Notes: a model not told the origin generated them from the letters alone. A stretch of 6,741 nt of DNA from Flavobacterium psychrophilum (GCA_003243255.1 QFQM01000233.1:1-6741), one strand, 5' to 3'. Positions 1 through 6,741 are shown, counted from the first letter of the stretch. Translations and numbers: made by a program.

Positions 1-623
1 AAAAGATCATAGCTAATAAAAGAATCAGTTTGGATTTCTAAGTTTAGTTTTTAAAGCTAATCAAACAATGTGCTAATAGAAATCTTGGAAAAGGCTCAAC
101 TAAATCATTAACATGCAATTGTCCAACAACGAATTGTACCAATAAATATAAAACTACAGCTCTTAGAATTTAAAGCCAAGCTGACTATGTTCTACTAGCT
201 CTTCCATTCAAGTTAGCAGATTGGCAAAAAAATCAACCCAAGATTTCGAAGCTCATCTTCTCACGATTCAGCCAGTCTACAAATAATCTCTAATCTGATA
301 AGTTGTTAAAAATTAATTAAGCCATGAAATCAAGAAAATTTTTTAAAAATCTTTTATAAATAACATTTAATGATCCCTTAGCGTTTATCCATCATACCAG
401 CTAACGTGACCAACATGCAACTCCATCGTAACCAAATCAACCCGAACTATTCCAAAAAATCCCAACAAAGGTAGTTTACTCAAATTAACCGCGCACATAA
501 AAACCGATTGGCAACGAAGCCATGACAAATATTACCAATCACTCAGCACCAGGGAATGCAACAGGCCGGAAGCAAAAGCCGTCGGCAGCGGCGCCAAGAG
601 CAAATCCACGAAATTGCCCAAAA
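1..623. other. Gene-free flank beyond the broken TolC gene
   Basis: No convincing gene, tRNA or other RNA gene is visible here. Positions 1 to about 480 are AT-rich (roughly one third G+C), with frequent stops in all frames and only trivial start-to-stop frames. From about 481 the base composition changes: 481-640 is T-poor (about 14% T against 37% A on the plus strand), and 541-650 is about 55% G+C, well above the operon. One plus-strand frame stays open from 410 to 631 (73 codons) but has no usable start codon, and its product is not recognisable. I see no terminal inverted repeats, transposase remnant or integrase site. The region is best read as foreign or host flanking DNA joined to the truncated efflux gene. 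Confidence 0.6.
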
Positions 624-1652
624 TCAATTAAGCCTGGTTGGCGTGCACAAATTTTCGGCCAATATTTTTTGCAGATTGGTGTACTTTTCATACAATTGTT
701 TGATGTTATAAAAATGTTCCGTTTTATGTTCGTTCAACTGTACTTCTGTTACCGATAATTCTGCCTGACTTTGCTTTACACGGTTTTTGTTTTCCCAAAG
801 CGGAATGCTTACGCCTATTCTTGCCCCGTGAAAATTTTGTCCCAAAATACCCTGATAGTGATAACCTGCCTCAAACTTTGGTAAGGTAAGTGCTTTTGAA
901 ACTTCAATTTGTTTTTGTGCTATTACGGTATGTTGTTCCAAATATTTCTTTATAGGATCGTTGTTTTCTATGGTTGCTTCTAATTCTTCAAATGATAGAA
1001 CAGGCAGGTATTCAGGATAAGCGTTTTCGTTAAAAACAAGCTCAATACCTCCGTTCAATTCTGTTAAACGTTGGTTGAGCTGATTGATTGTTGAAATATT
1101 CAACTGATAATCTTTGTTAATTTCTATCAATTGAAGTTTTGCTTTGTTTACATCCAAAATATTGCCCTCGCCTTTGTTGAGCTTGGTCTGAAAATCGGTC
1201 AGAAATTTTTCGGTTTTCGCTTTCCGTTCTATAATCCTCTCCTGAAGTTTGTTGCGATAGACCAATTCAATACAAATCTTTTTCGCTTCCAATAGTATTT
1301 CCTGTCTATTGGCTGTTATATAAAAATCTGCTTGTTTGCTTTTTTCATTGGCTAAATTTTTCTTTTTACCGTAAACCGTTGGAAAATCGAAACGCTGTGT
1401 AACAGTTATATCTGTTTGATTGCCCGCAATAGCATTGGGTGTGCCACGCATAAAATCATAACTAACCGTAGGGTCGTATAATGTATTCCCTGTATTGTAC
1501 TGCAGCTTTTGTGCTTCCCAATACTTGGATTGCGTTTGCAAAGTCTTATTGTTCTTACTAATGTCAGTCAGGACCGTTTCCAATCCTGATTGAGCCTGTA
1601 GCTGTATGGTAAAAACGCACATACAGATTGCCGTTATAATTCTTATTTTCAT
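624..1652 (-). CDS. TolC-family outer-membrane efflux protein (CzcC/CusC-like), 3'-truncated
   Basis: This encodes the outer-membrane channel subunit of the metal efflux pump, 342 residues as it stands. Residues 1-20 form a signal peptide, with likely cleavage after Gln-Leu-Gln-Ala20. Two outer-membrane-efflux repeats can be traced: the first beta hairpin at about 61-96 (ending FDFPTVYGKKK), long helices with the family-typical KGEGNILDVNKAKLQL at 160-175, and the second hairpin at about 258-290 (IGVSIPLWENKNR). The second repeat then breaks off: after YTNLQKILAEN (324-334) the frame runs into CTPTRLN and a TGA. Relatives usually have about 400-430 residues, so the last 70-90 residues, including the final helix that mirrors the GxxxxLDV segment, are missing. 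The ATG start overlaps the TGA of the RND gene as ATGA, so translation is probably coupled. Family assignment is firm; function of the shortened product is doubtful and it may be a pseudogene. Confidence 0.88.
   Translation of the reverse strand: MKIRIITAICMCVFTIQLQAQSGLETVLTDISKNNKTLQTQSKYWEAQKLQYNTGNTLYDPTVSYDFMRGTPNAIAGNQTDITVTQRFDFPTVYGKKKNLANEKSKQADFYITANRQEILLEAKKICIELVYRNKLQERIIERKAKTEKFLTDFQTKLNKGEGNILDVNKAKLQLIEINKDYQLNISTINQLNQRLTELNGGIELVFNENAYPEYLPVLSFEELEATIENNDPIKKYLEQHTVIAQKQIEVSKALTLPKFEAGYHYQGILGQNFHGARIGVSIPLWENKNRVKQSQAELSVTEVQLNEHKTEHFYNIKQLYEKYTNLQKILAENLCTPTRLN
640..662. other. Probable recombination junction truncating the TolC gene
   Basis: Similarity to the TolC family (judged from remembered family features) seems to end near the codons for Ala-Glu-Asn at 651-659. 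The following codons (CTPTRLN, then stop) do not look like family sequence. Base composition also changes here, from the operon to the GC-rich, T-poor patch. The palindrome GTGCAC at 643-648 lies at the break, but no terminal repeat or target duplication can be recognised, so the mechanism is unknown. The exact breakpoint cannot be fixed without an intact homologue. Confidence 0.5.
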
Positions 1653-4600
1653 TCTTTAGCTGCTTTTTTGTTAGATAAATAATACACTGCAGGCACAACG
1701 AAAATGTTGAGTAATGTTGATGTAAGCAAGCCTCCCAATATTACTTTTGCCATAGGGCTTTGGATTTCGTTTCCGGGCAAATCGCCTGCAATGGCAAGCG
1801 GTATCAACGCCAATCCTGCGGTAAGTGCCGTCATCAATATTGGGCTTAACCTGTCTTTAGAACCTTGAATGACCGTATCAAAAAGATTTAATCCTTCTTC
1901 ACGCAATGTGTTGTAATGCGACACCAACAAAATGCCATTACGTGTAGCCACACCAAACAAAGTGATAAACCCAATAATGGCAGGAATACTCAAAATACCG
2001 CTTGTAAACCAGATACTAAACACACCTCCAATCAACGCTAAAGGCAAGTTGATTAAAATAATGGCTGCTAATTTCACCGTTTTAAACTCCCTGAAAAGTA
2101 TCAGGAAAATAATCAAGATTGATAGCAAAGAAGTTGCAATTAATGTTTTAGATGCTTCCGCTTCTGCTTCAAATTGCCCTCCGTATTCAATATGGTAATC
2201 TTCGGGCAGCTTTATTTTTTCGTTGACTATCTTTTGGATTTCTTCTACTGCGCTTTTTTGGTCACGACTCGTAACGTTGGCAGATACTACCGTTTTGCGT
2301 TGTACGTTTTCTCTGTTGATGGTATTCGGCCCCGTTGTGCTTACTACATCGGCTACATAATACAATGGTATTTTTTGACCGTTTCCAGTATCAATCATCG
2401 CATTGCGAATTTTGTCGATATTGCCCCTGTTGGCATCGTCAAAGCGAAGCATCAAATCAAAGGTTTTGTTGCCCTCGTATATCTCTGAAACTTTTTCACC
2501 TGCAAAGGACACATCTACAAACTCATTAAACTGTCCAATGGTAATTCCGTACTGATTGAGCATTTCTCTTTTTGCCTTTATTTGTATCTGCGGAATTTCT
2601 ATTTGCTGCTCTACACTTAAATCTACCAATCCGGGAACGTTTTGTATTTCGTTTTTAACTTGGTTGGAAATGGTAAATAATTGGTTCAAATCTGTACCAA
2701 ATATTTTGATAGCGATGTTTGCCCTTGTACCAGAAAGCATGTGGTCTATACGGTGTCCGATAGGTTGCCCGATAGTTATGTTTACACCTGAAACACCTGC
2801 CAATTTTTCCCGCACTTCGCTCATAAAGTCATCACGGTTACGGTCTTTCAGTACAAAAGGAGCATCTATTTCTGAAGCGTTTACACCCTGTGCATGTTCG
2901 TCCAATTCGGCTCGACCTGTTCTTCGGGTTGTTACACTTATTTCAGGGACAGTAAGCAATGCCTGTTCTACACGAGTGCCTATCTTATTGCTCTCTTCTA
3001 GTGATATTCCGGGCAACGAAACTGCACTTACTACTAATGAGCCTTCGTTGAACTCTGGTAAGAAGCTGCGCCCCAATTGGGTAAATGAGATAACCGATAA
3101 GACAAATAACACGACTACCGAACTAATCGCAACTTTTTTCCATTTCATTATAAAGTGTAATGCTTTGGAATATATTTTTTGCAATCGTTCTACCAACCAA
3201 CTTTCTTTGCTCTCTTTTTCTAGGCGTTTGTCATTGGTCAATAAATAACTACATAATACCGGAGTAAGGGTAATTGATACGATTAGTGAAGCGAACAAGG
3301 CTACAATAAACGCAATACCAAGCGGAGCTAATAATTTCCCTTCCATTCCCGAAAGGAAAAACAAAGGTATAAAGGCAATAATGATGATGAATGTCGCATT
3401 GATAATGGAATGACGTATCTCGAAAGAAGCATCGAAAATTACGGTCATTTTATTTCGTTGCTGCTCTTGTGGAAGTTTGGCATTTTCCTTTAGCCGCTTC
3501 AATACATTTTCTACGTCAATAATGGCATCGTCCACCAAATCGCCTACGGCTATCGCCATACCGCCCAAGCTCATGGTATTGATGGTAAAACCTAACCATT
3601 TCAACGTAAGTATGGCTACGATAATAGAAATAGGAATGGCTATCAATGAAATTAATGTTGCCCTCCAATTCATCAGGAACAGGAGTAGAATAACCACTAC
3701 AAATATTGCCCCCTCAATTAGTACCTTTTGAATATTACTGATAGAAGCGTCAATAAAATCCTGCTGTCTGAAAATTTTTGTATTTATTTCAACATCTGCT
3801 GGAATGGTCTTTTTGATGTCTGCGATAGCTAAATCAATACTCTTGGTCAATTCCAATGTATTAGTGGCAGGTTGCTTTGCTACGGTCATAATCACAGCAG
3901 GGTTTCCCTTGAATGAGCCGTCTCCGATTTTTGGAGCTGCACCGATTTTTACTTCGGCTACATCTTCAATTTTTATGGGATTGCCCTTTACATTTTTGAT
4001 AACCGATTTACCCAATTCGTTTACGTCATTGGTGCGTCCGATACCTTTTACAATGTATTCATTTCCGTATTCGTACATAAATCCACCAGACGAATTGCCG
4101 TTGGCTTCTTTCGATGCTTTCAACAAGTCGTTTAATGAAACACCTGCGTTGTTCATCTTTTCAGGCGATGCCAATATCTGATACTGCTTGTATTCGCCAC
4201 CTGTAACTACAACCTGTGCCACGCCTCCGGTAGCCAATAATCTTGGTCGGATATTCCAATCGGCAATGGTTCTTAAATCAATCTGTGATGTTTTTTCTGA
4301 TGTAACGGCTATCAGCATAATTTCTCCCATTATGGAAGATTGCGGAGCCATAACGGGATTTGCCACACCTTCGGGCAACTGTTCACTTATAACACTTATT
4401 TTTTCATTCACAATCTGTCTTGCTTTGAAAATATCTGTGTTCCAATCAAACTCTACCCAAACAATAGAAATACCTCCTGACGAGGAGCTGCGAACCCTGC
4501 GTACATTGGTTGCACCGTTCACGGCTGTTTCGATAGGAAATGTTACCAGTTTCTCCACTTCTTCGGGAGCCATACCATGAGCTTCGGTAAGCACTACAAC

Positions 4601-4738
4601 TGTAGGTGCAGTAAGGTCGGGAAATACATCTACCTCCATCTTGCTGCTTACATAAGTTCCGAATACGAGCAACAATACCGATAGTACAATGACTAACAGG
4701 CGGTTCTTTAGCGAAAAATTTATTAATCTGTTTAGCAT
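1649..4738 (-). CDS. CusA/CzcA-family heavy-metal efflux RND transporter permease
   Basis: This is the inner-membrane proton/metal antiporter of the tripartite pump, 1029 residues and full length for the family. It shows the RND plan: TM1 at about 10-29, a large periplasmic loop with DVFPDLTAPTVVVLTEAHG (37-55), TM2-TM6 at about 341-497, TM7 at about 538-556, a second periplasmic loop (FLPEFNEGSL, 559-568), and TM8-TM12 at about 865-1020. TM4 holds the proton-relay motif AVGDLVDDAIIDVEN (397-411), with acids at 400, 403, 404, 408 and 410. In CzcA the key residues are D402, D408 and E415; D403 and E410 here match the last two. In the substrate region HRIDHMLSGTRA (662-673) is recognisable. By a from-memory alignment the CusA methionine triad is replaced by Ser571, Glu623 and His666, so copper/silver specificity is not supported and no gene symbol is given. 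A strong ribosome-binding site precedes the ATG; the stop overlaps the TolC start. Confidence 0.96.
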   Translation of the reverse strand: MLNRLINFSLKNRLLVIVLSVLLLVFGTYVSSKMEVDVFPDLTAPTVVVLTEAHGMAPEEVEKLVTFPIETAVNGATNVRRVRSSSSGGISIVWVEFDWNTDIFKARQIVNEKISVISEQLPEGVANPVMAPQSSIMGEIMLIAVTSEKTSQIDLRTIADWNIRPRLLATGGVAQVVVTGGEYKQYQILASPEKMNNAGVSLNDLLKASKEANGNSSGGFMYEYGNEYIVKGIGRTNDVNELGKSVIKNVKGNPIKIEDVAEVKIGAAPKIGDGSFKGNPAVIMTVAKQPATNTLELTKSIDLAIADIKKTIPADVEINTKIFRQQDFIDASISNIQKVLIEGAIFVVVILLLFLMNWRATLISLIAIPISIIVAILTLKWLGFTINTMSLGGMAIAVGDLVDDAIIDVENVLKRLKENAKLPQEQQRNKMTVIFDASFEIRHSIINATFIIIIAFIPLFFLSGMEGKLLAPLGIAFIVALFASLIVSITLTPVLCSYLLTNDKRLEKESKESWLVERLQKIYSKALHFIMKWKKVAISSVVVLFVLSVISFTQLGRSFLPEFNEGSLVVSAVSLPGISLEESNKIGTRVEQALLTVPEISVTTRRTGRAELDEHAQGVNASEIDAPFVLKDRNRDDFMSEVREKLAGVSGVNITIGQPIGHRIDHMLSGTRANIAIKIFGTDLNQLFTISNQVKNEIQNVPGLVDLSVEQQIEIPQIQIKAKREMLNQYGITIGQFNEFVDVSFAGEKVSEIYEGNKTFDLMLRFDDANRGNIDKIRNAMIDTGNGQKIPLYYVADVVSTTGPNTINRENVQRKTVVSANVTSRDQKSAVEEIQKIVNEKIKLPEDYHIEYGGQFEAEAEASKTLIATSLLSILIIFLILFREFKTVKLAAIILINLPLALIGGVFSIWFTSGILSIPAIIGFITLFGVATRNGILLVSHYNTLREEGLNLFDTVIQGSKDRLSPILMTALTAGLALIPLAIAGDLPGNEIQSPMAKVILGGLLTSTLLNIFVVPAVYYLSNKKAAKE

Positions 4739-4742
4739 ATCT

Positions 4743-4750
4743 CCTCCTTT
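4743..4750 (-). promoter_or_regulatory. Strong Shine-Dalgarno site for the RND gene
   Basis: The minus strand reads AAAGGAGG here, eight bases complementary to the CCTCCTTT at the 3' end of 16S rRNA, followed by AGAT and the ATG at 4738. It sits directly after the TAA of the membrane-fusion gene (4751-4753). The spacing of 4 nt is slightly short. It supports the chosen RND start. No comparable site precedes the other genes of the operon, which is normal for Bacteroidota. Confidence 0.8.
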
Positions 4751-6259
4751 TTAATGTTCGTGTCCGTGTGCAGGCATTGTACCTGATGCGGTAGACAATT
4801 TGATTTGATATGCTCCTTTCGTTACTACTCTTTCGCCAACAGTAAGACCATTTAGTACCTGTACATTTGTTCCGTCACTCTCGCCAACTTTCACTTCTCT
4901 TTTCTCGAAAGTTTCTCCACCTGTCTGCACATATACAAAGAAACTGCCTTGCTCGTCTATCAGTGCGACAACCGGAACTACAATAGCATTTGGAATAGCC
5001 GAAGTCTTTAAGAAAAACTCTACTGCCGAACCCGGAACGATATTTACGCTGTTATCTATTTCAAACAATATCGGAACGAAAGCTCCAACTATACCAGCGT
5101 TTCTGCCATAAGAAACCACCCGACCATTTAAAGCCTGCGTGTTTAGTACGGTTTCATTGCCTGCTATTTTGAAATTAGCCGAAGTAATAGATGGCAACAA
5201 ACTGAAATATTTTTGTGAAACATTTGCCTGTAAAAGCAATTTTTTGTTTTTTGAGATGAGTGCCAATGGTGTGCCTGCGGTTACATACTGACCGTCCGTA
5301 ACAAGGATATTGGTGATATAGCCGCTAATGGTTGCTGCATTGGCTTGCCCCGAACCTGAACTGTAGTTTTTACCTACCATATTAAATGCAGTCTGGGCAT
5401 TTTCATAAGCTACCTTGGCATCTAAATACTCACGTTGTGAAACAATCTGGTCTTTGACCAATTCTGTAGCTCGTTCGTAATTTGCCTTTGCCTGATTGTA
5501 TGTAGCCAATACCTGTTGGTAGCTTGCATCAATATTTCCCTGTGCAACACCACCACCAGTAATGGCAAACATTGATGTACCTGCACTTACAGGAAAGCCT
5601 ACCGTTAAATTTCGGTTAGTGAATTTTACAATACCATCCGATTTGGCAGATACTACCGCTTCATCGCCCGGTGCAGCTATAACGATACCGCTTGTTTTGA
5701 TAATACTGTTGTATTCGGTAGCTATTATGGGAGCATTGGCAAACGGTACTTTCCAAGCCTGTTCTTTTAGATAGGAAATTTCGCTGCTGTTGCTTTCTGT
5801 TTTTTGATTTTTTAATGCGGTCTGTTCATCAGGATAAACAGTTACATCATCAATAACAATTTGGTCTGTATAGTTTTTAGTAACTATATCAAATACCAAT
5901 TTCCCTTTTCCTGCTGTTTCAGGTTTCAGGGCAAGCCTGAATATTCCGGGTGAACTTGCACTGTCCACGCTTGAACGTAAACCATTATCGCCTACAATAA
6001 GGCTTACTGTTACTTTAGCTTCTGTGAGTGCTTTAAATTCTTCGCCTAATACCGTCAGGTGTGTGGCAAATTTTGACGTACTACCAACGGTAAGTGGCTT
6101 GAACTCAACAAAAAGTTCTGATTTATCTGAATACAGGGTATAAGCAAGCGGTTCTAAACCGCCTGCATCGTGTTCATGACCGTGTTCATTGGTTGTATTC
6201 TGTTTACAACCTAATACCACAAACAGAAACACGAACACCCAAGAGGATGCTCTGCTCAT
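4751..6259 (-). CDS. CzcB/CusB-like RND efflux periplasmic adaptor (membrane fusion) lipoprotein
   Basis: This is the periplasmic bridge between the RND pump and the outer-membrane channel, 502 residues from the ATG at 6259. The frame also has a TTG three codons earlier (6268); ATG is preferred because it sits directly before the signal sequence. Residues 8-18 form a lipoprotein signal ending Val-Val-Leu-Gly-Cys18, so the protein is probably lipid-anchored. A His motif HGHEHD (26-31) follows, then a beta-rich N-terminal domain of about 110 residues (about 35-145) that I cannot name surely. The adaptor core comes next: lipoyl-type halves around 195-235 and 305-340, split by a helical hairpin (about 240-298, with VKDQIVSQREYLDAK at 268-282), a beta-barrel domain to about 425, and a membrane-proximal domain with IVVPVVALID (426-435) and NGLTVGERVVTKGAYQIK (470-487), typical of CzcB. 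The protein ends HGHEH, repeating the N-terminal motif. Its stop lies 12 nt before the RND start. Confidence 0.93.
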   Translation of the reverse strand: MSRASSWVFVFLFVVLGCKQNTTNEHGHEHDAGGLEPLAYTLYSDKSELFVEFKPLTVGSTSKFATHLTVLGEEFKALTEAKVTVSLIVGDNGLRSSVDSASSPGIFRLALKPETAGKGKLVFDIVTKNYTDQIVIDDVTVYPDEQTALKNQKTESNSSEISYLKEQAWKVPFANAPIIATEYNSIIKTSGIVIAAPGDEAVVSAKSDGIVKFTNRNLTVGFPVSAGTSMFAITGGGVAQGNIDASYQQVLATYNQAKANYERATELVKDQIVSQREYLDAKVAYENAQTAFNMVGKNYSSGSGQANAATISGYITNILVTDGQYVTAGTPLALISKNKKLLLQANVSQKYFSLLPSITSANFKIAGNETVLNTQALNGRVVSYGRNAGIVGAFVPILFEIDNSVNIVPGSAVEFFLKTSAIPNAIVVPVVALIDEQGSFFVYVQTGGETFEKREVKVGESDGTNVQVLNGLTVGERVVTKGAYQIKLSTASGTMPAHGHEH

Positions 6260-6284
6260 TTCTTGCAAATTTTATTGTTAGAAA

Positions 6285-6554
6285 TTAATGTTTGTGATTG
6301 GGGTCAGAATGGTCGTGTCCGTGTTCTGTCTCGTTTTTATGCTCAACTTTGGTACTGTCTTGTCCTGCTTTAAAAGTTTCCTGTTTTACTTCTTCAGCGT
6401 GGTCATTATGTACCGAACCGTCGTCGTGGGTATGCGTTCCCTCTGTAGGGTGGCTACCGTCAGCGTTATGTTCGTGATTTTCTGTTGATTTATTGTTGTT
6501 GCAAGCTACAAACGTCAGTAAAGCAAATGCTGCTATCATTAATGATTGTCTCAT
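6285..6554 (-). CDS. Small histidine-rich lipoprotein, putative periplasmic metal-binding protein
   Basis: This encodes an 89-residue protein, the first gene of the operon. The signal peptide ends Leu-Thr-Phe-Val-Ala-Cys18, a lipobox followed by three Asn. The mature part of about 72 residues is low-complexity and very hydrophilic, rich in His, Asp, Glu, Asn and Lys, with 13 histidines in clusters such as NHEHNADGSH (26-35), THTHDDGSVHNDH (40-52) and HGHDHSDPNHKH (78-89). No folded domain is seen. An in-frame stop lies a few codons before the ATG, so the start is the first ATG available. Position before the adaptor gene, 25 nt away, suggests it binds the exported metal in the periplasm, as a buffer or donor in the manner of SilE or CusF, though it has no similarity to either that I can see. 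The metal-binding role is inferred from composition and context. It could also merely be a family-specific accessory without a transport role. Confidence 0.85.
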   Translation of the reverse strand: MRQSLMIAAFALLTFVACNNNKSTENHEHNADGSHPTEGTHTHDDGSVHNDHAEEVKQETFKAGQDSTKVEHKNETEHGHDHSDPNHKH

Positions 6555-6619
6555 CGTTTTTTAAAAATTTGAATATTAAAAAAGAAATAATTTGCCCGAT
6601 AGAAGGAAGGGGCATAAGT

Positions 6620-6651
6620 CAAATCTAACTTTCGGAAAGAAAGTTAAGCAA
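6620..6651 (-). promoter_or_regulatory. Candidate Bacteroidota promoter of the efflux operon
   Basis: The minus strand carries TAGATTTG (6620-6627), an exact match to the TAnnTTTG -7 consensus of Bacteroidota sigma-ABfr promoters, with TTG (6649-6651) 21 nt upstream as a candidate -33 element. Transcription would begin near 6613, giving a leader of about 60 nt before the ATG at 6554. The -33 element overlaps the last codons of the upstream reading frame. Other signals are not excluded, because short AT-rich motifs occur by chance. Confidence 0.5.
6627..6645. repeat. 19-bp inverted repeat in the promoter spacer, possible operator
   Basis: A perfect dyad of two 7-bp arms (AACTTTC and GAAAGTT) around a 5-bp centre fills most of the spacer between the candidate -33 and -7 elements, and touches the first base of the -7 box. 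An inner palindrome CTTTC-G-GAAAG lies at 6629-6639. Dyads in this place are typical of metal-responsive regulator sites such as those of the MerR family, but no regulator gene is in the window. It could instead be a weak hairpin at the end of the upstream gene; the stem is AT-rich and has no clear U-tract after it. Confidence 0.4.
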
Positions 6652-6741
6652 CGATGAGAGAAGGAGGTCCCCGAAGGGTGTATGCTCCGAGGAGCGGTGG
6701 TAAATAAATAAAGTGTCCATCAGGTGGAAACGTGTGTTTCT
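6644..6741 (-). CDS. C-terminal end of an unidentified upstream gene (partial)
   Basis: A minus-strand frame is open from the window edge to a TAA at 6644-6646 and gives 31 residues, among them IYLPPLLGAYTLRGPPSL. I do not recognise the family. Small proteins ending in a proline-rich Arg-x-Pro-Pro-like tail often precede metal-efflux operons in this phylum, which makes the frame plausible, but this is a general impression. A second frame on the same strand is open from the edge to 6625 (38 codons), so the choice is not certain. Its stop lies at the edge of the dyad above. Confidence 0.35.
   Translation of the reverse strand, partial: KHTFPPDGHFIYLPPLLGAYTLRGPPSLIVA

Noticed and set aside
466..473. 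Minus-strand TACCTTTG, another match to the -7 consensus
   Set aside because: No TTG lies at the right distance upstream, and the only frame after it is a 13-codon stub, so it is probably a chance match.
219..514. Short repeated words (GATTGGCAA at 219 and 506; AAATCAACCC at 230 and 434)
   Set aside because: Nine- and ten-base matches without regular spacing or extension are not enough to call a repeat in AT-rich DNA; there is no CRISPR-like pattern.
659..679. CCAAT...ATTGG inverted repeat near the break, considered as an element end
   Set aside because: It is only 5 bp per arm and lies inside sequence that still reads as TolC-family protein, so it belongs to the gene.
522..758. Plus-strand open frame of 78 codons across the junction
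   Set aside because: It runs from the gene-free flank into the antisense of the TolC gene, with no recognisable product or ribosome-binding site, so it is an accidental frame over the join.
2556..3248. Long plus-strand open frame of 230 codons opposite the RND gene
   Set aside because: It lies wholly antisense to a conserved, intact RND coding sequence and resembles no protein family; Ser/Thr/Asn-rich translation is typical of an antisense shadow.
6260..6268. TTG start for the adaptor gene, three codons before the ATG
   Set aside because: The ATG at 6259 directly precedes the lipoprotein signal and needs no rare start codon; neither start has a strong ribosome-binding site to decide further.
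6684..6695. Inverted repeat GCTCC-GA-GGAGC
   Set aside because: The 2-nt loop is too tight for a stable hairpin, no U-tract follows, and it lies in the likely coding end of the upstream gene.

Overview
The window looks like DNA from a member of the Bacteroidota, probably a Flavobacteriia- or Sphingobacteriia-type organism. The reasons are the moderately AT-rich coding sequence, the style of the lipoprotein signals, a promoter element matching the phylum's TAnnTTTG -7 consensus, and proteins of the Bacteroidota CusA/CzcA type. The genus cannot be settled from this sequence.

All supported genes lie on the minus strand and form one tightly packed heavy-metal efflux operon, transcribed from the right edge towards the left. 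In order of transcription they are: the tail of an unidentified upstream reading frame (6644-6741, cut by the window edge); a promoter with a 19-bp dyad in its spacer (6620-6651); a small histidine-rich lipoprotein (6285-6554); a lipid-anchored membrane-fusion protein with histidine motifs at both ends (4751-6259); a full-length 1029-residue CusA/CzcA-type RND pump (1649-4738); and a TolC-family outer-membrane channel subunit (624-1652). Gene spacing is 25 nt, 11-12 nt and an ATGA overlap, so one transcript with coupled translation is likely.

The parts should form a tripartite pump. The RND protein in the inner membrane uses the proton gradient, the fusion protein bridges the periplasm, and the TolC-type channel crosses the outer membrane. 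The small histidine-rich lipoprotein and the histidine tails of the fusion protein are likely periplasmic metal buffers or donors. The exact metal is not decided: the pump seems to lack the methionine triad of copper/silver CusA and has an acid-rich TM4 motif that differs from classical CzcA.

The most striking anomaly is at the left end. The TolC-family gene is cut off about 70-90 residues before its expected C-terminus, with a short unrelated tail. Beyond the break (1 to about 650) there is no recognisable gene: an AT-rich stretch, then a T-poor, GC-rich patch of about 110 bp against the break. This looks like a recombination or insertion boundary (or an assembly chimera), so the operon as shown may lack a working outer-membrane component of its own.
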